From: Ampullaceana balthica
Lineage: Eukaryota > Mollusca > Gastropoda > Lymnaeidae
DNA: 64,000 nucleotides
NCBI GenBank assembly: GCA_944989445.1
Contig: CALYLW010000328.1
Coordinates: 184,501-248,500 of the forward strand
Direction of reading: 5' to 3'
In this document: piece after piece, positions 40,771-52,580 of the stretch
Numbering within the stretch: position 1 is the first letter of the stretch
Layout of the letters: every line of letters begins with the position of its first letter
Made by a program: the position numbers and the translations under genes
Notes under the pieces: generated by a model
Databases searched by the model: none
What the model saw: only the letters and a program-made list of their open reading frames with translations
Told to the model about the DNA's origin: nothing

Positions 40771-41199
40771 CTAAATTTTTATAGCATAATACATGATTTT
40801 TCTATTATGAAAGTTAGGTAAATAAATGTATAAATATGTTTAAATACTAATATATACAATTTCTTTGTTATTAAAAAAATAATATCATTGTAAATAATAA
40901 AAAAATAAAGCATATTAATTGGTAATGCTTTTAGAGTGTAAATTTGAAATATGTTTAGTCTCATTTGGGGGGGGGGCTAAGACCTCAATAACTTTTTTGT
41001 GGCATTTAAAAAAGATATCTTGTATTTTTTTAAAATAAATGTGTATTTATAGGTGTATCATCTTATGCGGCCTCTTTTATTACTGCTTACATAAATAGGT
41101 CATGCAATGGTAAAAATGTTTCCAACCTCTACTTCATTTCAGTTACAATTATTTATTCATGTTTATTAATTTATAAAAACCGTCATATGATTGACTTGA

Positions 41200-43290
41200 G
41201 GGGCCGCCAATAAATGACGTCATGCGATTTTGGCTGAATTTTCACCCCCTCCACCCTCGTCACACATCGTTACAAAAACGTCGACCCCTTCTTCAATATG
41301 AAGTCACAAAGCTTCCCCTGCCCCCCCCCCAATAAAAGCCGTATTTTCTATTTGAAAATGTGCATGTTTCTAATTAATTTTTTTGGTCATTTATTTATGT
41401 TTTTAGTGTACATTGATCTCTAATATCGTAACACGGGTGTGTGACGAAATTTATGGAGTTAAGTCATCTCCGATACGGTAGCCGGGTAAACAAAATGGAA
41501 GTCACTCTTATCTGCCCAAGAGGTCACAGATGCAGTAATCGGAACTAATTATATATGCGAACGGGGACCCGTGGAGGTCAAGATCGCATAACCATTGTAG
41601 GCAATTAAGGACCAACCGGAAAAGGATTGAATACATTACCCCCAAAGTAAAAAGGCGGATGTAACCAAGCCCCCGGCCTCTATCCGCCCAGATTTTAGCA
41701 GTGTGTAGTCGCCATTGTGAATATAATTCATAGGACCATATCAGCATTCATCCTTGGAGTGGATGAGCCGGAATAATTCTTACTGACCAGATTCCGTGTA
41801 ACTCTAGCTTTGTTTCGCTCGTTTATGTCCTACTATTATATAGATATTAATCATTGAATACATGCCACGTTTAAAATTATTAGAATATGTTAATGTTAAC
41901 CCCATGATCGCCGTACAAGGCCAAGTGCGATATTTATATATCCCACGTCTATTTCCTAACTAAATGTGATTACATGCGTTCCTTTAGATAGATGGATCGG
42001 GTTATATTTATATAGAATAAATAACATCACTATATTTGTATCTCAAATCCACGTATGAGGTGTCAGCCAGATAGGTCTGCACCCGTGGTGGTAGAAATTA
42101 GATATTAGTTTTAGTCTCATATAAGAGCATGCATTAAATACTAATTTGTTTTATGGGAATATATTTTAATCCCCTTTTGGCACCTTGCTCTGAAGGCTCG
42201 GTTGCCAAAAAGTGGATGAGATAGAATAAATAAAGAAACTATCGAAGTGTATTTTTCTATTTTAGTCTGGCTCCTGGGCACCCGCCAGTACAGAGAGATA
42301 TCCTCTCTGCAGTCCTGCCCAGGCAGAAGTGTCGACATACATAGGATCAAGAGCTGGACCAGCCACTGTCCCAAGCGCCTTGCATCCGACACCCTCCCTC
42401 AGCCCTGCACAGAACGACAGGACCTTGTGAAGGATGACTCAGCACCTACCAGTTTGTTACGTCTAATCGTACAACTGAAGCCAGCACACGCAAACCGCGC
42501 ATGTTGATGCCCGTACGTGTATACACCCTACACGCACGTAAGCCAGCTAGTCACACACCGTGATCACCGACGACACCTTGACCATAGGTGAGACAGCCAG
42601 CACAGTAGCAGTGAACTGAACGCACCAGCTCGTGGAAAGCTTGCAGAACCGACTACACACTCCAGCACTGAAGGAGCCTGGTGTAGGGTAGAGCTACCCA
42701 CAGCGGCCCGCTTCATTACATACAGCAGCAGCGAACACAACACACCGACCAGAAAAGCTTGCAGCGCCAGCCGCCCCCTCAACAACCTAGGGAAAACGGG
42801 CAGGGCGAGACGACCAAGGCGGACCGTGTCACCATTACATTTGAGTACACATCCAGTAAATTGTAGGTCACGTGGCATAACCCTGATGATGATAAAGTTA
42901 ACCCAAATATGGGACAATTATTTTTTAGTATCAATAATCCCATCAGGAACTAGTTTCCGCAATTGTAAAAAAGTGTATATTAAATTTCATTGTGTTGAAT
43001 TTACACCTATTTGCTTTGTTGATTATCGTATGCGAGGAGATTACTAAAGTTGTGCGTTGTGAGCGGGAAGGTCATAAGTTAAATATACTACCCCTAGACA
43101 ACTCGGCAAACGGAAATATCCATCTTTATTGCCACAGGGTGAAGCCATGTAAAACGTCATTAAATAAAGTGTCGGTAATCATATATTTAAGTGGGACTTT
43201 TATTTAAAGTTGAGCGTGTAGATGTGGCGTCATATATATGAATCCCCTCCCCCCCCTCCCCGGTTCATGACGTTATTTAAGGATGGTCCC
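41200..43290. mobile_element. Small TIR element inside hAT-A, split by R3
   Basis: The left end reads GGGGCCGCCAATAAATGACGTC and the right end, reversed, GGGACCATCCTTAAATAACGTC. Without the R3 insert it is about 390 bp. An equivalent element sits at the same place in hAT-B, so it was present before the two hAT copies separated, or it is a subterminal part of this hAT family. Confidence 0.6.
41440..43136 (+). repeat. R3 solo-LTR-like element, copy 1
   Basis: A 1697-bp insert starting TGTGACGAAATTTATGG and ending TATTGCCACA, flanked by gggtg on both sides (41435-41439 and 43137-43141). The TG...CA ends and 5-bp TSD fit a solo LTR of a Gypsy- or BEL-type element, though 1.7 kb is long for an LTR. 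No coding region was recognised; the open frames in it (42247-42507 and others) match nothing. A second, truncated copy lies at 47474-48970. Confidence 0.7.
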
Positions 43291-43643
43291 TACAAGGGCG
43301 GCAAATTGGAAACCGCTCCGGGCGGCAAAAGTTCCAGCTACGCCACTGCTAGTAAGATATCAGGACTAGATAAAACCATAGACAAGCGTATGACGTAATA
43401 ATCGTCTGTATATAAGGAACATCTGTAACAGATAAGAAAAGGCAGGGGTGTTGTCAAGAAATGTAACATGTTAAATTAATAGGCACGGGGAATACAATAC
43501 TGTTTTTTGTACAAAGCTGTGGCACCTAATGGATGCACTCTCTGCTACAGTTAAGGCTTAATACGACGTCAAAGTGCATATGGGCAATTGCATGCTATCA
43601 GGATCAGAGGAACGTTTTTAGTATAAGCGATTAAAACAATTAA

Positions 43644-44800
43644 TTAACCCTCAAAAGACGAGAGATTGAAAAATGGTGCATATCTGTAACATGAAAACAA
43701 ATGCTCATAATTTTATATTAATTAAAGTTTAAGTGCGAAATTAAAAATCCACTATCTGGGAAAGTTAATTTTTTATTTGGCAATAAGGAAAACTCTTTTT
43801 TAAAATTATTTTTATGAAAAATCTGGTATTAAACTTTCATAATAAAAAAAATTATTCCGCCATCTTCTTCCCATTTTGTACACACAAGTAGCTTGCTGTT
43901 ACGGACAAAAACATTGTTATTATGGATTTGAATTAAGATTATGATATTAAAGAAGAAAATAGTTATTATTTAGAAGATATTTTTGATGAAGAAAGTTCGT
44001 TAGAAGAACCTTATATGGAAAATACGGTTATTATCAAGAGAATTGTGCTTCAAGATTTGTTTACATTTAGTCGTCTCTCATGTACTAGAATTAGAATTTA
44101 TAAAATCGCTTTATTAAAACTACTCATGTTTGCTTTAGTACTTCACATGCATATCAAAGTAAACATGCAAACCCCTTTTTAATTGAAATTACTAGCACAA
44201 ATCACAAAATATGTATATTATTTTTGTCAGTAAGCCCAAAGGTGATATGTAAACAATGACATTTCCATTGACATTTTTGTAAACATTGGTCAGCTGTTAC
44301 GCTCAGTGTTCATCAATGAAAACCATATTATAAGTAGATTATTTCGTATATTTTTGTTTTCATTTATCATGTGAATGTATACAATTGATGATTTTATACC
44401 TAAACAAATATAAATTGTATTTTAAATTATATTTTGTCAGAATCAATGATCAATGGATGTGAGGATGAAGAATGGCGCTCCAAATGGATTTACACCAAAG
44501 AGAGTACCTAGTATCCAGCTCACATATGTAAAAACATGAGAAGATATAAGGATATATATGAGTCCATTAGACTTTTTCAAACTGTATTTTACCTCAGATT
44601 TGATTTGGTCTTGGTGCATTTGTTCCTACGTAAATAAATATGCGCAAGACAATGAGCAAAAGGGAACACCTTTCTGTTTTCAAAAGTTGGTAGGACTTCA
44701 CACATGATGAATTTTGCAGACTTATTGGCCTTCTGGTGTATGCAAGAATTGTTCAAGCTTCTAATATTACAAGATGTAAGCAATGACATAAAATTATAAT
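43644..44800 (+). pseudogene. piggyBac-like transposon relic
   Basis: The left end has TTAA followed by CCCTCAAAAGACGAGAGA, a piggyBac-type terminus. A start-like MDLN with an acidic stretch EENSYYLEDIFDEESSLEE lies at 43923-44015. Further on, YTPKRVPSIQLTYVKT (44490), SPLDFFKLYFTSDLIWSWC (44561-44620), VNKYAQDNEQKGT (44630-44665) and LIGLLVYARIVQASNITRC (44720-44780) follow the N-terminal part of piggyBac transposases. Stops intervene and the catalytic DDD region is absent. No right end (GGG-TTAA) was found. Downstream to 46045 the DNA is AT-rich with nothing else recognised. Confidence 0.7.
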
Positions 44801-46044
44801 TATACATTTTAAACCAATAAATGTTAAGAGCAAAATAACAAAATTTCTACTCATACACAATTCAATATGAATCGTTTCTACTAATAAATACTATTATCAC
44901 TATACTTGCCAATCAACCATCTCCTCTATCTGAAAAAAAAGATAATTGAATAACATGTGCTTCCAGAGGGCGAGGATAGATCTTCCCAATTCAATTTTAC
45001 ATGATTTGACCAATCTTGACAATACATCAAACGTTATTAAGATTGAAACCAATGGAAGATTTGAACTTTACATCTTATACCAATTGGGTGTGAGGGATCT
45101 TAAAGTCATTTTGTTCTTTTGTAAGCAGTATACATATTATATTGATCCGATCGCCATAAAACTTTATAAGTATAATATGTCTTTTATTACGTTCCCACAA
45201 AAGTTTCTAGCATATTTTAAATAGAAACATACTACTTATTAGGGACCGGGGGCAAAATAAAATTTTAAACATAAGTTATGTTAAAATTAATTTAAATGCA
45301 GTGTACTTTTTTTTTATCGGATCACGAAAAAAACCCACTATTATTGTATGGGTGGTAACTGTTGGCAATCCCGCGATATTGAGGCTACTACTACTACTAG
45401 ATTGCTATGATTACTATGGACTTCTCTCACTTATAATGTTGAAGATTAATTAAATTAATATTCAAATCATCAATCTAGTTAAAAAACATGTTAATATTAT
45501 TTCTATATATAATAAGACGAGGAGTCCGGTTGTTGCGTTTATTTGGTTTATTTACAGATTTCCATGACCGCTCGATTTGTTGCGTGTAAGCACCGGTATT
45601 AGGATCGACAAAATGTAGGCTGTGATTCATGGTTTCGTGAGTGTAATCGATGCTAAATAAAAAAAAAGAAATTGTGATATTTTATTACAATTGATCATAA
45701 AAAAGTAGCAAAATATTGTTTAAGCCTATTTTCTTTCATTTATCATTTACCGGTAGTTAGTTTTAATCGGGGTTGTTCTTGTCAAATGTCAATATGGTTA
45801 ATATAGTCAATCTTGTTACTTATAGTAAAAACGTATTTTATGTCTGTAATAATATTAAAACGTATTTTACCTAGATTAAATTTTAAAGTTAATATTACGG
45901 TAATTTATTTAATCTTTTTCGTTGTAACAGTGAGAAGTCCAGTGCCACCCCATAGTAGTAGCTAAAGTATAGCGGGGTTGTCAACAGTTAATACCAAAAA
46001 AAGAAATAATAATTGTTTTGGTGGTCGGATACAAAAAACAAGTA

Positions 46045-46480
46045 CCAAATACTGTCTACTGGGTAAACGTATTGATCTTTACCGAATTTCGTAACAGAAA
46101 TTGGATGGCCCATATTAAAATTCTCTATGGTATTAAAGTCTTATTGTCCACTACTTTAGAGCTTGGAACTCCAATGTTTTTTGTAATATTGCTGTTGGTG
46201 TATCTTTTAAAAGATAAGTCTCTATACAGTTTAAGCAATCTTGACAATTATTGACGAATATCACCATCATGATGCATATTGAAATTGCAATGCTTATCTT
46301 GCAGCAATTTTGCCTCGCTGCCCAAAATATCATTTGTATTCCAACTGTTTTTTACAAAACCTTAACAAATATTGACAAACAAGTATACCTATTATGATAC
46401 AGATTGAAATCAACAGGTATTTCAAAATTTACATCTTGCAATGTTTAGCCCCTGGCGCACTTAAATTCATTTTATTCTTA
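46045..46480. repeat. Dispersed degenerate repeat, copy 2
   Basis: It shares with 4085-4490 the left phrase tactgggtaaacgtattgat and two internal blocks, 'atcaccatcatgatgcatattgaaat' and 'tacctattatgatacagattgaaatcaacagg', about 130 bp apart. Non-coding. Confidence 0.45.
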
Positions 46481-46584
46481 AACTAGCTTATATACCCGGA
46501 TTCTTCCGTGGATTTATTATGGTTTTCACTTTTGAAAAATGTTTTGTCTCTAAATTATATAACAGAGCAGCCTAGTAGTCATTA

Positions 46585-47223
46585 ATGACCGTCGTAGTTT
46601 TCACCGACTCACGGTTTTCGCTCGAGACTGTGGGTCGATCCTCTCTGGAAACGAAAACGGTCAGTGTCATTTTGGAAACAGTAGGTGAAATCCTAGCACG
46701 AGGCGGAAGAGTAGTCCTTCAGTACATCACTGGGCACAGTGGCGAGACTCATTCAGACAGGGTCGATAAGTTAGCGAGAGAAGGTTCAGCTCAGCCCCAA
46801 CCCGATCGCCCGATGACCCAGCTGGGGGTCAGATCGTGGCTTAAGGACCATTTCCGAGAGAAATGGCTAGAGGGCTGGGCATCTGGAAGCACGGCCAGAA
46901 AAGTATTCCAGTACATGCCGCGACCGAGCAAAAGCGACTCCTGGTGGAAAATTGGACGTAGCAATCAGACGCTCATAACTAGAATGAGAACTGAGCATTG
47001 TCCCATACGAAGCTACTTGTACAAGTTTAACACTAGAAGGGAACTGGCCTGTCGGCTGTGTGGCCACCCAGAAGAGACGGTGGCCCACGTACTCGAAGAG
47101 TGCCCCGAGCTGTGCGGGGATTTGGAAGGAGAAGTACCGATACCTGCAGAGGGTTACCTCTACGGCGATGCCCGCTTGATGAGGCTCGCTTGCGATAAAA
47201 TGAACCGGGTCTTAAGAGCCTAA
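46585..47223 (+). pseudogene. LINE-W RNase H and zinc-finger C-terminus (212 codons, open)
   Basis: One uninterrupted frame reads VVVFTDSRFSLETVGRSS (RNase H Asp), VVLQYITGHSGETHSDRVDKLA (His and last Asp), the linker DRPMTQLGVRSWLK, and the C-terminal CRLCGHPEETVAHVLEEC zinc-binding motif (C-x2-C-x7-H-x4-C). It is collinear with residues about 325-538 of the LINE-W gene at 60773-62389. The first RNase H Asp and Glu and all of the reverse transcriptase are missing by truncation. The absence of stops suggests recent insertion. It cannot act alone. Confidence 0.85.
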
Positions 47224-47255
47224 CGGCTCGACCCAAAAGAGAATGAACATTCACG
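46588..47255 (+). mobile_element. 5'-truncated LINE-W insertion (RNase H end)
   Basis: A 668-bp insertion flanked by a 14-bp direct repeat, agtagtcattaatg (46574-46587 and 47256-47269), the signature of target-primed LINE insertion with 5' truncation. It has no poly(A) tail. It carries the end of the LINE-W gene. The ATG that seems to start its frame comes from the target site, not from the element. Confidence 0.9.
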
Positions 47256-47473
47256 AGTAGTCATTAATGTATCATTATCTTTGCGAATCTCAATTACTAT
47301 GGTCGATTGGAAAATACCTCCTACTGCTATTGCTTGCCTGTATTCCAATAGGTTCCCTTTTTGATCCGGGATACTATGCACTGTTGATACTCTTTATTTG
47401 CACCACTTAATCTACTGGGAGATTAGACTCATTATAGTAGTAATTTTTATAACCATTATAACTAGGGAGATAT

Positions 47474-48970
47474 TGTGACGAAATTTATGGAGATACAATC
47501 ATCTGCAACACCAAAGCCGTGTAAACAAAAGGGAAATTACTCTTAGCAGCCCAAAAGTTACACATGTGTTACATGGAACTAATTACGCATTCAAAACGGG
47601 GATAGGAGAGGTCAGATCACGTGATTATTGGCGGCAATCAGGATCAATCAGAAGAGGATTGAATACCTCGCCCATACCTATGGTATGAAGGGGGGTATTT
47701 CTGAATTAGCGGTCTCTTTCCGGCCAATGCTTGTAGTGTGGTTTAAGCATCGTGAATTTAATTCATAGGACATAATCTACATTCATCCTTGGTGTGGAAG
47801 GGCCGACATATTCGTTACCAACCAGATTCTGAGTAAGATTGAATTCTAGCTTTGTTTGCCTCGTTTTGTAATATATATTTCCTATATTTACTTAAATATT
47901 AATCATTGAATAATGCCATGTTTGAAATCGTTGGAATAATCTAACCCCATGGTCTAAGGTCGCCGTTCGGCTTGACGTGCGTTATTTAGACATCCCACGT
48001 CTATTCAATAACTAAGGGTGATTACACACGCTCTCCATCAGATAGATGGATTAGGTTATATTTGAAAAAAATTAATAATATCAATATAACAGTATCTTAA
48101 CCCAAGTATGAGGTGTCAGCCAGATAGGTTTGCAACAGTGGTTGTAGAACTGAATCCTTAATTTTAATGTTAGGTTGTATTAAATATTGAATAGTAATGC
48201 GCTTTCATGTGAATATATTTTAATCCCCTTTTTGCACCTTGCTCTGAAGGCTCTGTTGCAGACAAGGTGGATAAATTATGGACAAGATAGATAAAACTAT
48301 CCAAGTTTAATTTTCTATTTTAGCCTGGTTCTTTGTGCACCCGACAGTATGCGGGATAACCTGACCTCCTGACTGCAGTCCTGTCCAGGCCGAATTGTCG
48401 ACACACAGGAGCAAGAGCTGCACCAGCCGATAATCTCAAGCTTCTAGTATCCGGCGCCCTCCCTCATCCCTGCACGGAATGACAGGACATTGAGTGGGTA
48501 GACTCATCATAGACCTGTTTGTCCCATACAACCGGGCAACTGACGCCAACACGCGCACACCGTGCCTGTTGATGCCCGTACGCACATACACACTGTACGC
48601 ACGGATGCCGGCTTGTCAGACGCCGTGACTGTCGATGCCATCTCTACCAGAGGCGAGATAAGCAACTACCTGCCCATAGAACGGTAGTTCACCAAGTGAC
48701 CTACTTGATCACCAACACAGTAGCAGTGAACCGAACGCACCGGCTAGTTGAGAGCTTGGAGAACAGACTACACGCCGCAGCCCTGAGGGACCACGGTGTA
48801 AGGCAAGGCGACCCACAGCTGACGGTATTACTACACTCGAACCATTGGACAGAGCACACCAGCCAGTGGAGCTTTCAGTACCAACTGCTCCGCCCCAGCT
48901 AAAAGGGAACACGGAGCAGGGCAGAACGACCCAGGTGGACAGTGTAACCACATTTACCCACCTAGTAATA
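47474..48970 (+). repeat. R3 solo-LTR-like element, copy 2 (truncated)
   Basis: It starts TGTGACGAAATTTATGG and parallels copy 1 through shared phrases (ggattgaatac, cctcatac reversed as gtatgaggtgtcagccagat, ttttaatcccctttttgcac, tgatgcccgtac). It stops where the LINE-Y copy 2 tail begins; the last 280 bp of copy 1 have no counterpart. The LINE may have inserted here, but the missing end was not found beyond 52080. Confidence 0.7.
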
Positions 48971-48971
48971 A

Positions 48972-51633
48972 ACGGCAACCTTCCATCTCGCGAGACGATG
49001 GTGCATCACTGTTGAGTTTGGTTGCATTTCCTCGAGTGGCTGTGCAGACCTATCCTTGAGTGACAGTCTTTACCACAGCATTTACACACGAGGTATGTGC
49101 TTCCAAATGTTTTGGCCTTTCTCCTAGCTCTTTTTTCTGTAGCCTCCTCAATCCTTAGCTCCTCGGCTATTATGACGCCCTCTTTGACAACTGTGCGCCA
49201 CGTATAACTTTCCTCTTCCTGTTGAGTCCCTCAATAATAGCTTGATAAGCATAAAATATTAGAACTGTTGGGAAATAAGTTTTCAGACATTGGACGAGAC
49301 ACTTACCTTTGAGGGATGTCGCATATTATTTGGGTAAGGAATTTAGCCCCAGAGGTTATTGGAGCGTAGGGCTACCACCCAAGGCAATTAAGATTCACCC
49401 AATAGAATTGATAGGAATTTAGGGCAGACGCCATCATGTCGTGGCCAGGGGTCTGTATATACTGTAACCAAATCTTACGGCATCCTCTCTCTCTCAGAAG
49501 ATCACATACCACGCTTAGAATTAAGTTCTAATGTGATAAGACTGTGGGGAGTTATGAGCCTAGCTGAGAAGTCTGTTTTCAGGTTTGATTTAGTTAGAGT
49601 TAGAATAGTTTCAAATATATTTTGTAGACCTAGATGTTAGGGTTAAATATTCTTTTAATATATTGATTGATATGTCGATTATTGATAGGAGTTAAGGTTT
49701 GTTCGCTTTATTGTTTTCAGCTAGTATACTAGTATACGCGTTTTAGCATGTTAGATCAAGAGAGTACTATTAGTCAAGCCAACCTAGTAGTAGTAGAGGA
49801 GCAAACCAGACGGTAGACGTGCTGGTGTTGAAATGAAGGGGACAAGGAGACCGAGTCTCAAACGTGAAAACCATTGTGGAAGAGGGTCATCGCTGTGGAC
49901 AGACTAAGCTGTCACTCAGGACTCAGTTCACATAGCAAGGGCTTGACCTCCGGACTGACCTCCGGGAAAGAGATCGCACGACCTAATTGGTAGACGGAGC
50001 AGGTAGAAGCAGTGATGCGAGACAGACCCGTCAATCAACTAATTGACCACACCAACTGACCAGATTGACCAGAAGGGAAGTTGGGTCATACTCATTTATC
50101 ATCCATTTTAGTCTTCGTCTAATGTTTAGTGATTTGTCTATGTTAATCGTTATTGTACCCATATATTGTGTAAAGCTATTTTATTTGGTATGTTATATTT
50201 AACAGTATTAAATATCCTCTCTATTGTTTACAGAGGTGTTTTTCGTAATTAATTGTATGTGTTTAGATATTGTAGTTGTAATTTTTGAAGAGTAGTTCTA
50301 GACTAGTACTCTAATTTAAGTTAAGTATTATAATACTGGGGGCTCGAGCCATAATTAACAATATTACTCCTAGACAACAGAGTCAATACGAGTATTGGTG
50401 TCTAGTATGTAGACAACAGTATTCAACACTGCCTTACACTCCCAGTCGCTTGTGCTTATTCTGGCTGCTTTCATTTCCCTTTGGCAGACATCTTTAAATC
50501 GCAGACGTTGGCGACCTGTCTTCCTCTTTCACGATGCCAGCTCTCCATGTAGGAGGTCCTTGGGGATGCGGCCAGGGCTCATTCTTTTAACATGTCCTAG
50601 CCATCTCAGGCGTCTTTCACTAAGGATTGAGAACATGCTTTGGGTATTGGCACGCATTAGGACATCAGTATTAGGCACTTTGTCTTGCCATTTAATGCCT
50701 AGGATGTGTCGCAGGCATCTCAAGTGGAAGCTGTTAAGCTTGCGCATTTGGGATGTATAAGTGGTCCATGTCTCGCTCCCGTAATGCAGTGTACTAATGA
50801 AGCAGGCTCTATAGACACACAGTTTGGTTTTCTCTGTTAACTTTGTGTTTTGCCAGACCCGTTTGCTTAATTTAGTTATTGTGGCAGCTGCCTTGCCAAT
50901 TCTACTGTTTATTTCCTCTTCAATTGACAATGTATTGGAGACCTTGGAACCCAAGTAGGTGAAGCTGTCAACAACCTCCAAGTGTTCATTGTCGATATTG
51001 ATGGTAGGAGGAGGTTGTGTGTCTTGGGCCATGATGATTTGCAGACCGAATTCTTTGCACAGATTGGAGAAGCTTGACACGAGTTGTTGCAAACCAGTTT
51101 ATGTGTGTTTTGTTAATGCCGCATCATCCGCGAAGAGTAGCTCACGAATTAGGATATCTGTCGTTTTGGTATTGGCTCGGAGGCGGGCATTGATGAAAAG
51201 TCCTCCATCAGTTATGGTGTGTAACCAGATTACATCACTGCTATCCTTAAATGCGTATCGAAGCAGTACAGAGAAGAATATATTGCGAATTTTGTTGGTG
51301 CAAGTACACAACCTTGTTTAACTCCGCTGCTGAATGGAAGTGATCCGTGTCGCAGTCGGCGCTTCGATAGCTGCGGGTGAGTAGGACGCTAGCCAGTTGT
51401 GCACGCCTGTTAATGATGAGGTCCAGCTGGTGCCATTGGCTCGATCTCCACGATACGTGGTGTATATCCTTGCATTTGAAGAAAGTGTTGGTCACACACA
51501 AGCCTCGTGAGCAGCACAGTTCCAGAAGCCTCTAACCATTCTCATTTATCTTTCCTCTCCCAAAGAGTCCAATGCATGTGGGCCAGGCTTCGTGGTCGCG
51601 TCCCACTCTAGCATTGAAATCTCCTAGGACATC
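48972..51633 (-). pseudogene. LINE-Y copy 2, internally deleted
   Basis: On the minus strand: GDFNARVGRDHEAWP (endonuclease motif intact, 51570-51625), FGRGK, NTFFKCKDIHHVSWRSSQWHQLDLI (51400-51490), then a jump at about 51345 from DCDTDH directly into the reverse-transcriptase block SAAELNKVVYL, a deletion of about 1.2 kb relative to copy 1. Motif C LLFADDAALTKHT (51099-51140) is intact. Then DNEHLEVVDSFTYLGSKVS, FISTLHYGSETW and RLRWLGHVKRMSPGRIPKDLL. A 1.2-kb LTR (49220-50428) interrupts the C-terminal region. The 5' end abuts a SINE in the opposite orientation. Confidence 0.85.
49220..50428. repeat. Solo-LTR-like insert in LINE-Y copy 2
   Basis: The insert of 1209 bp begins TGTTGAGTCC and ends GTATTCAACA, giving a 6-bp inverted repeat TGTTGA/TCAACA. 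Flanks are cttcc and ctgcc, a 5-bp TSD with one mismatch. The LINE sequence resumes correctly on both sides. Near 50336 is tgggggctcgagcc, which resembles a primer-binding site start, but it is inside the insert and may be chance. No coding region is recognised and no second copy is in the window. Confidence 0.65.
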
Positions 51634-52050
51634 GGGGGCGCGGTGGTCTAAGTGATAGTGCGCTGTGGTTGTGGTAACGAGATCCTAAAAATTGGTCAAG
51701 GTTTCGATTTCTGCTGCTGGCAAGGGCCCCGAGTTTACTCAGCTCCCACTGGGCACCCCTACGGGTACATGATGCTCGTTAACCTTGGCTGGTAGTTCAT
51801 CATAGGAGAAGGAAACTCTGAATTCAAACCCGCTACTCGGGAAAGGCTAAGGGAGTTAATCCTGACAGAAAAACAGGTAAAACAGAAAAACCAGCACATA
51901 ACAGGTAATGGTCTTTACATAGTATATTCCGTCAGCTCCTGTGACGCCAATGGCAGCCAAGCTGTATCGACGCAAGTCGTTCCCTTGGTTATGCAATTGA
52001 CGTGGAGAGGGGGATATGCTGTATGGGCAGCAGCTAATTCTCCCGTCCAG
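51634..52050 (+). mobile_element. tRNA-derived SINE, copy 2
   Basis: It starts gggggcgcggtggtctaagt, has the B-box-like ggtttcgatt, and shares with copy 1 the body phrases ctcagctcccactgggcac, ccctacgggtacatgatgct, tggctggtagttcat and gagaaggaaactc, then the tail ggcagccaagctgtatcgac and ggatatgctgtatgggca. It is more complete at the 5' end than copy 1. It lies head-to-head against the truncated 5' end of LINE-Y copy 2. Confidence 0.75.
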
Positions 52051-52229
52051 GCCGCCGATGATCTATATAGGATGTATATAGGATAAGCTGTATAAGTTGT
52101 ATTGTGTTCATCCGAAAGCAATGATGCTTTGGAAATTTGCCGAGTATGTTTTCACTGAAGATTCTGGCATTTAAGGTTATACATAAACTTTTTTTTAGGG
52201 GAGGGGGACCTAAATGCCTTTATTTTATT

Positions 52230-52580
52230 CGTGAGTTATTTAAAAACTAGGTATTTTAAACAATGGCTATTTAGTAAATCGATATATCTTGAGAAAACTC
52301 GATAAAAACATCAGATCGCCTATATCACAATTCAAACAGGTAACAAAATACATGTGTCAATTCCTTCGGGGATACATTGGGATCTTTATAAGTGAACTTT
52401 TAAAGCTATATTCCGCAATAAATATTAATTACTGTTGACAAGTATTGACACACATCTCCGTCGAGATCTCGATTGTGTGTTTATGCTATTGAGCTTTACA
52501 TTTCGCACCGTTTTAGCCGGGGGCTTTGGATGTCCTTTTATTCCCAAATAGCTTTACACGAGCCTGGCAAATATTGACCA
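52230..52580. repeat. Dispersed degenerate repeat, copy 3
   Basis: It shares tatttaaacaatggctatttagtaaatcgat-like wording at the left, aacttttaaagct in the middle, and tgttgacaagtattgacacacatctcc / gcctggcaaatattgacc at the right with the other copies. Diverged and non-coding. A lone block of the same family (gattgaaatcaacaggtgtt) lies near 54972. Confidence 0.4.

Larger units (their letters stand above)
39023..43348 (+). mobile_element. hAT-A transposon (relic with nested insertions)
   Basis: Ends are CAGTGGCGTAGC on the left and, reversed, CAGTGGCGTAGC on the right. The flanking 8-mers gtagaaag and ctagtaag agree at six of eight bases, fitting a decayed 8-bp hAT TSD. It contains a broken transposase and, at 41200-43290, a small TIR element that holds the R3 insert. 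hAT-B at 57448-59916 is an inverted relative with a perfect TSD; the two share transposase, subterminal phrases and the position of the small TIR element. Without R3 its length is about 2.6 kb. Confidence 0.88.

Noticed and set aside
42247..42917. Frames of 86 and 117 codons as genes
   Set aside because: They fall within the R3 LTR-like element, lack recognisable motifs and are not preserved in the second R3 copy.
50336..50350. Primer-binding site for a retroelement (tgggggctcgagcc)
   Set aside because: It lies inside an insert with its own matching ends; only the first ten bases fit a tRNA-Pro site.
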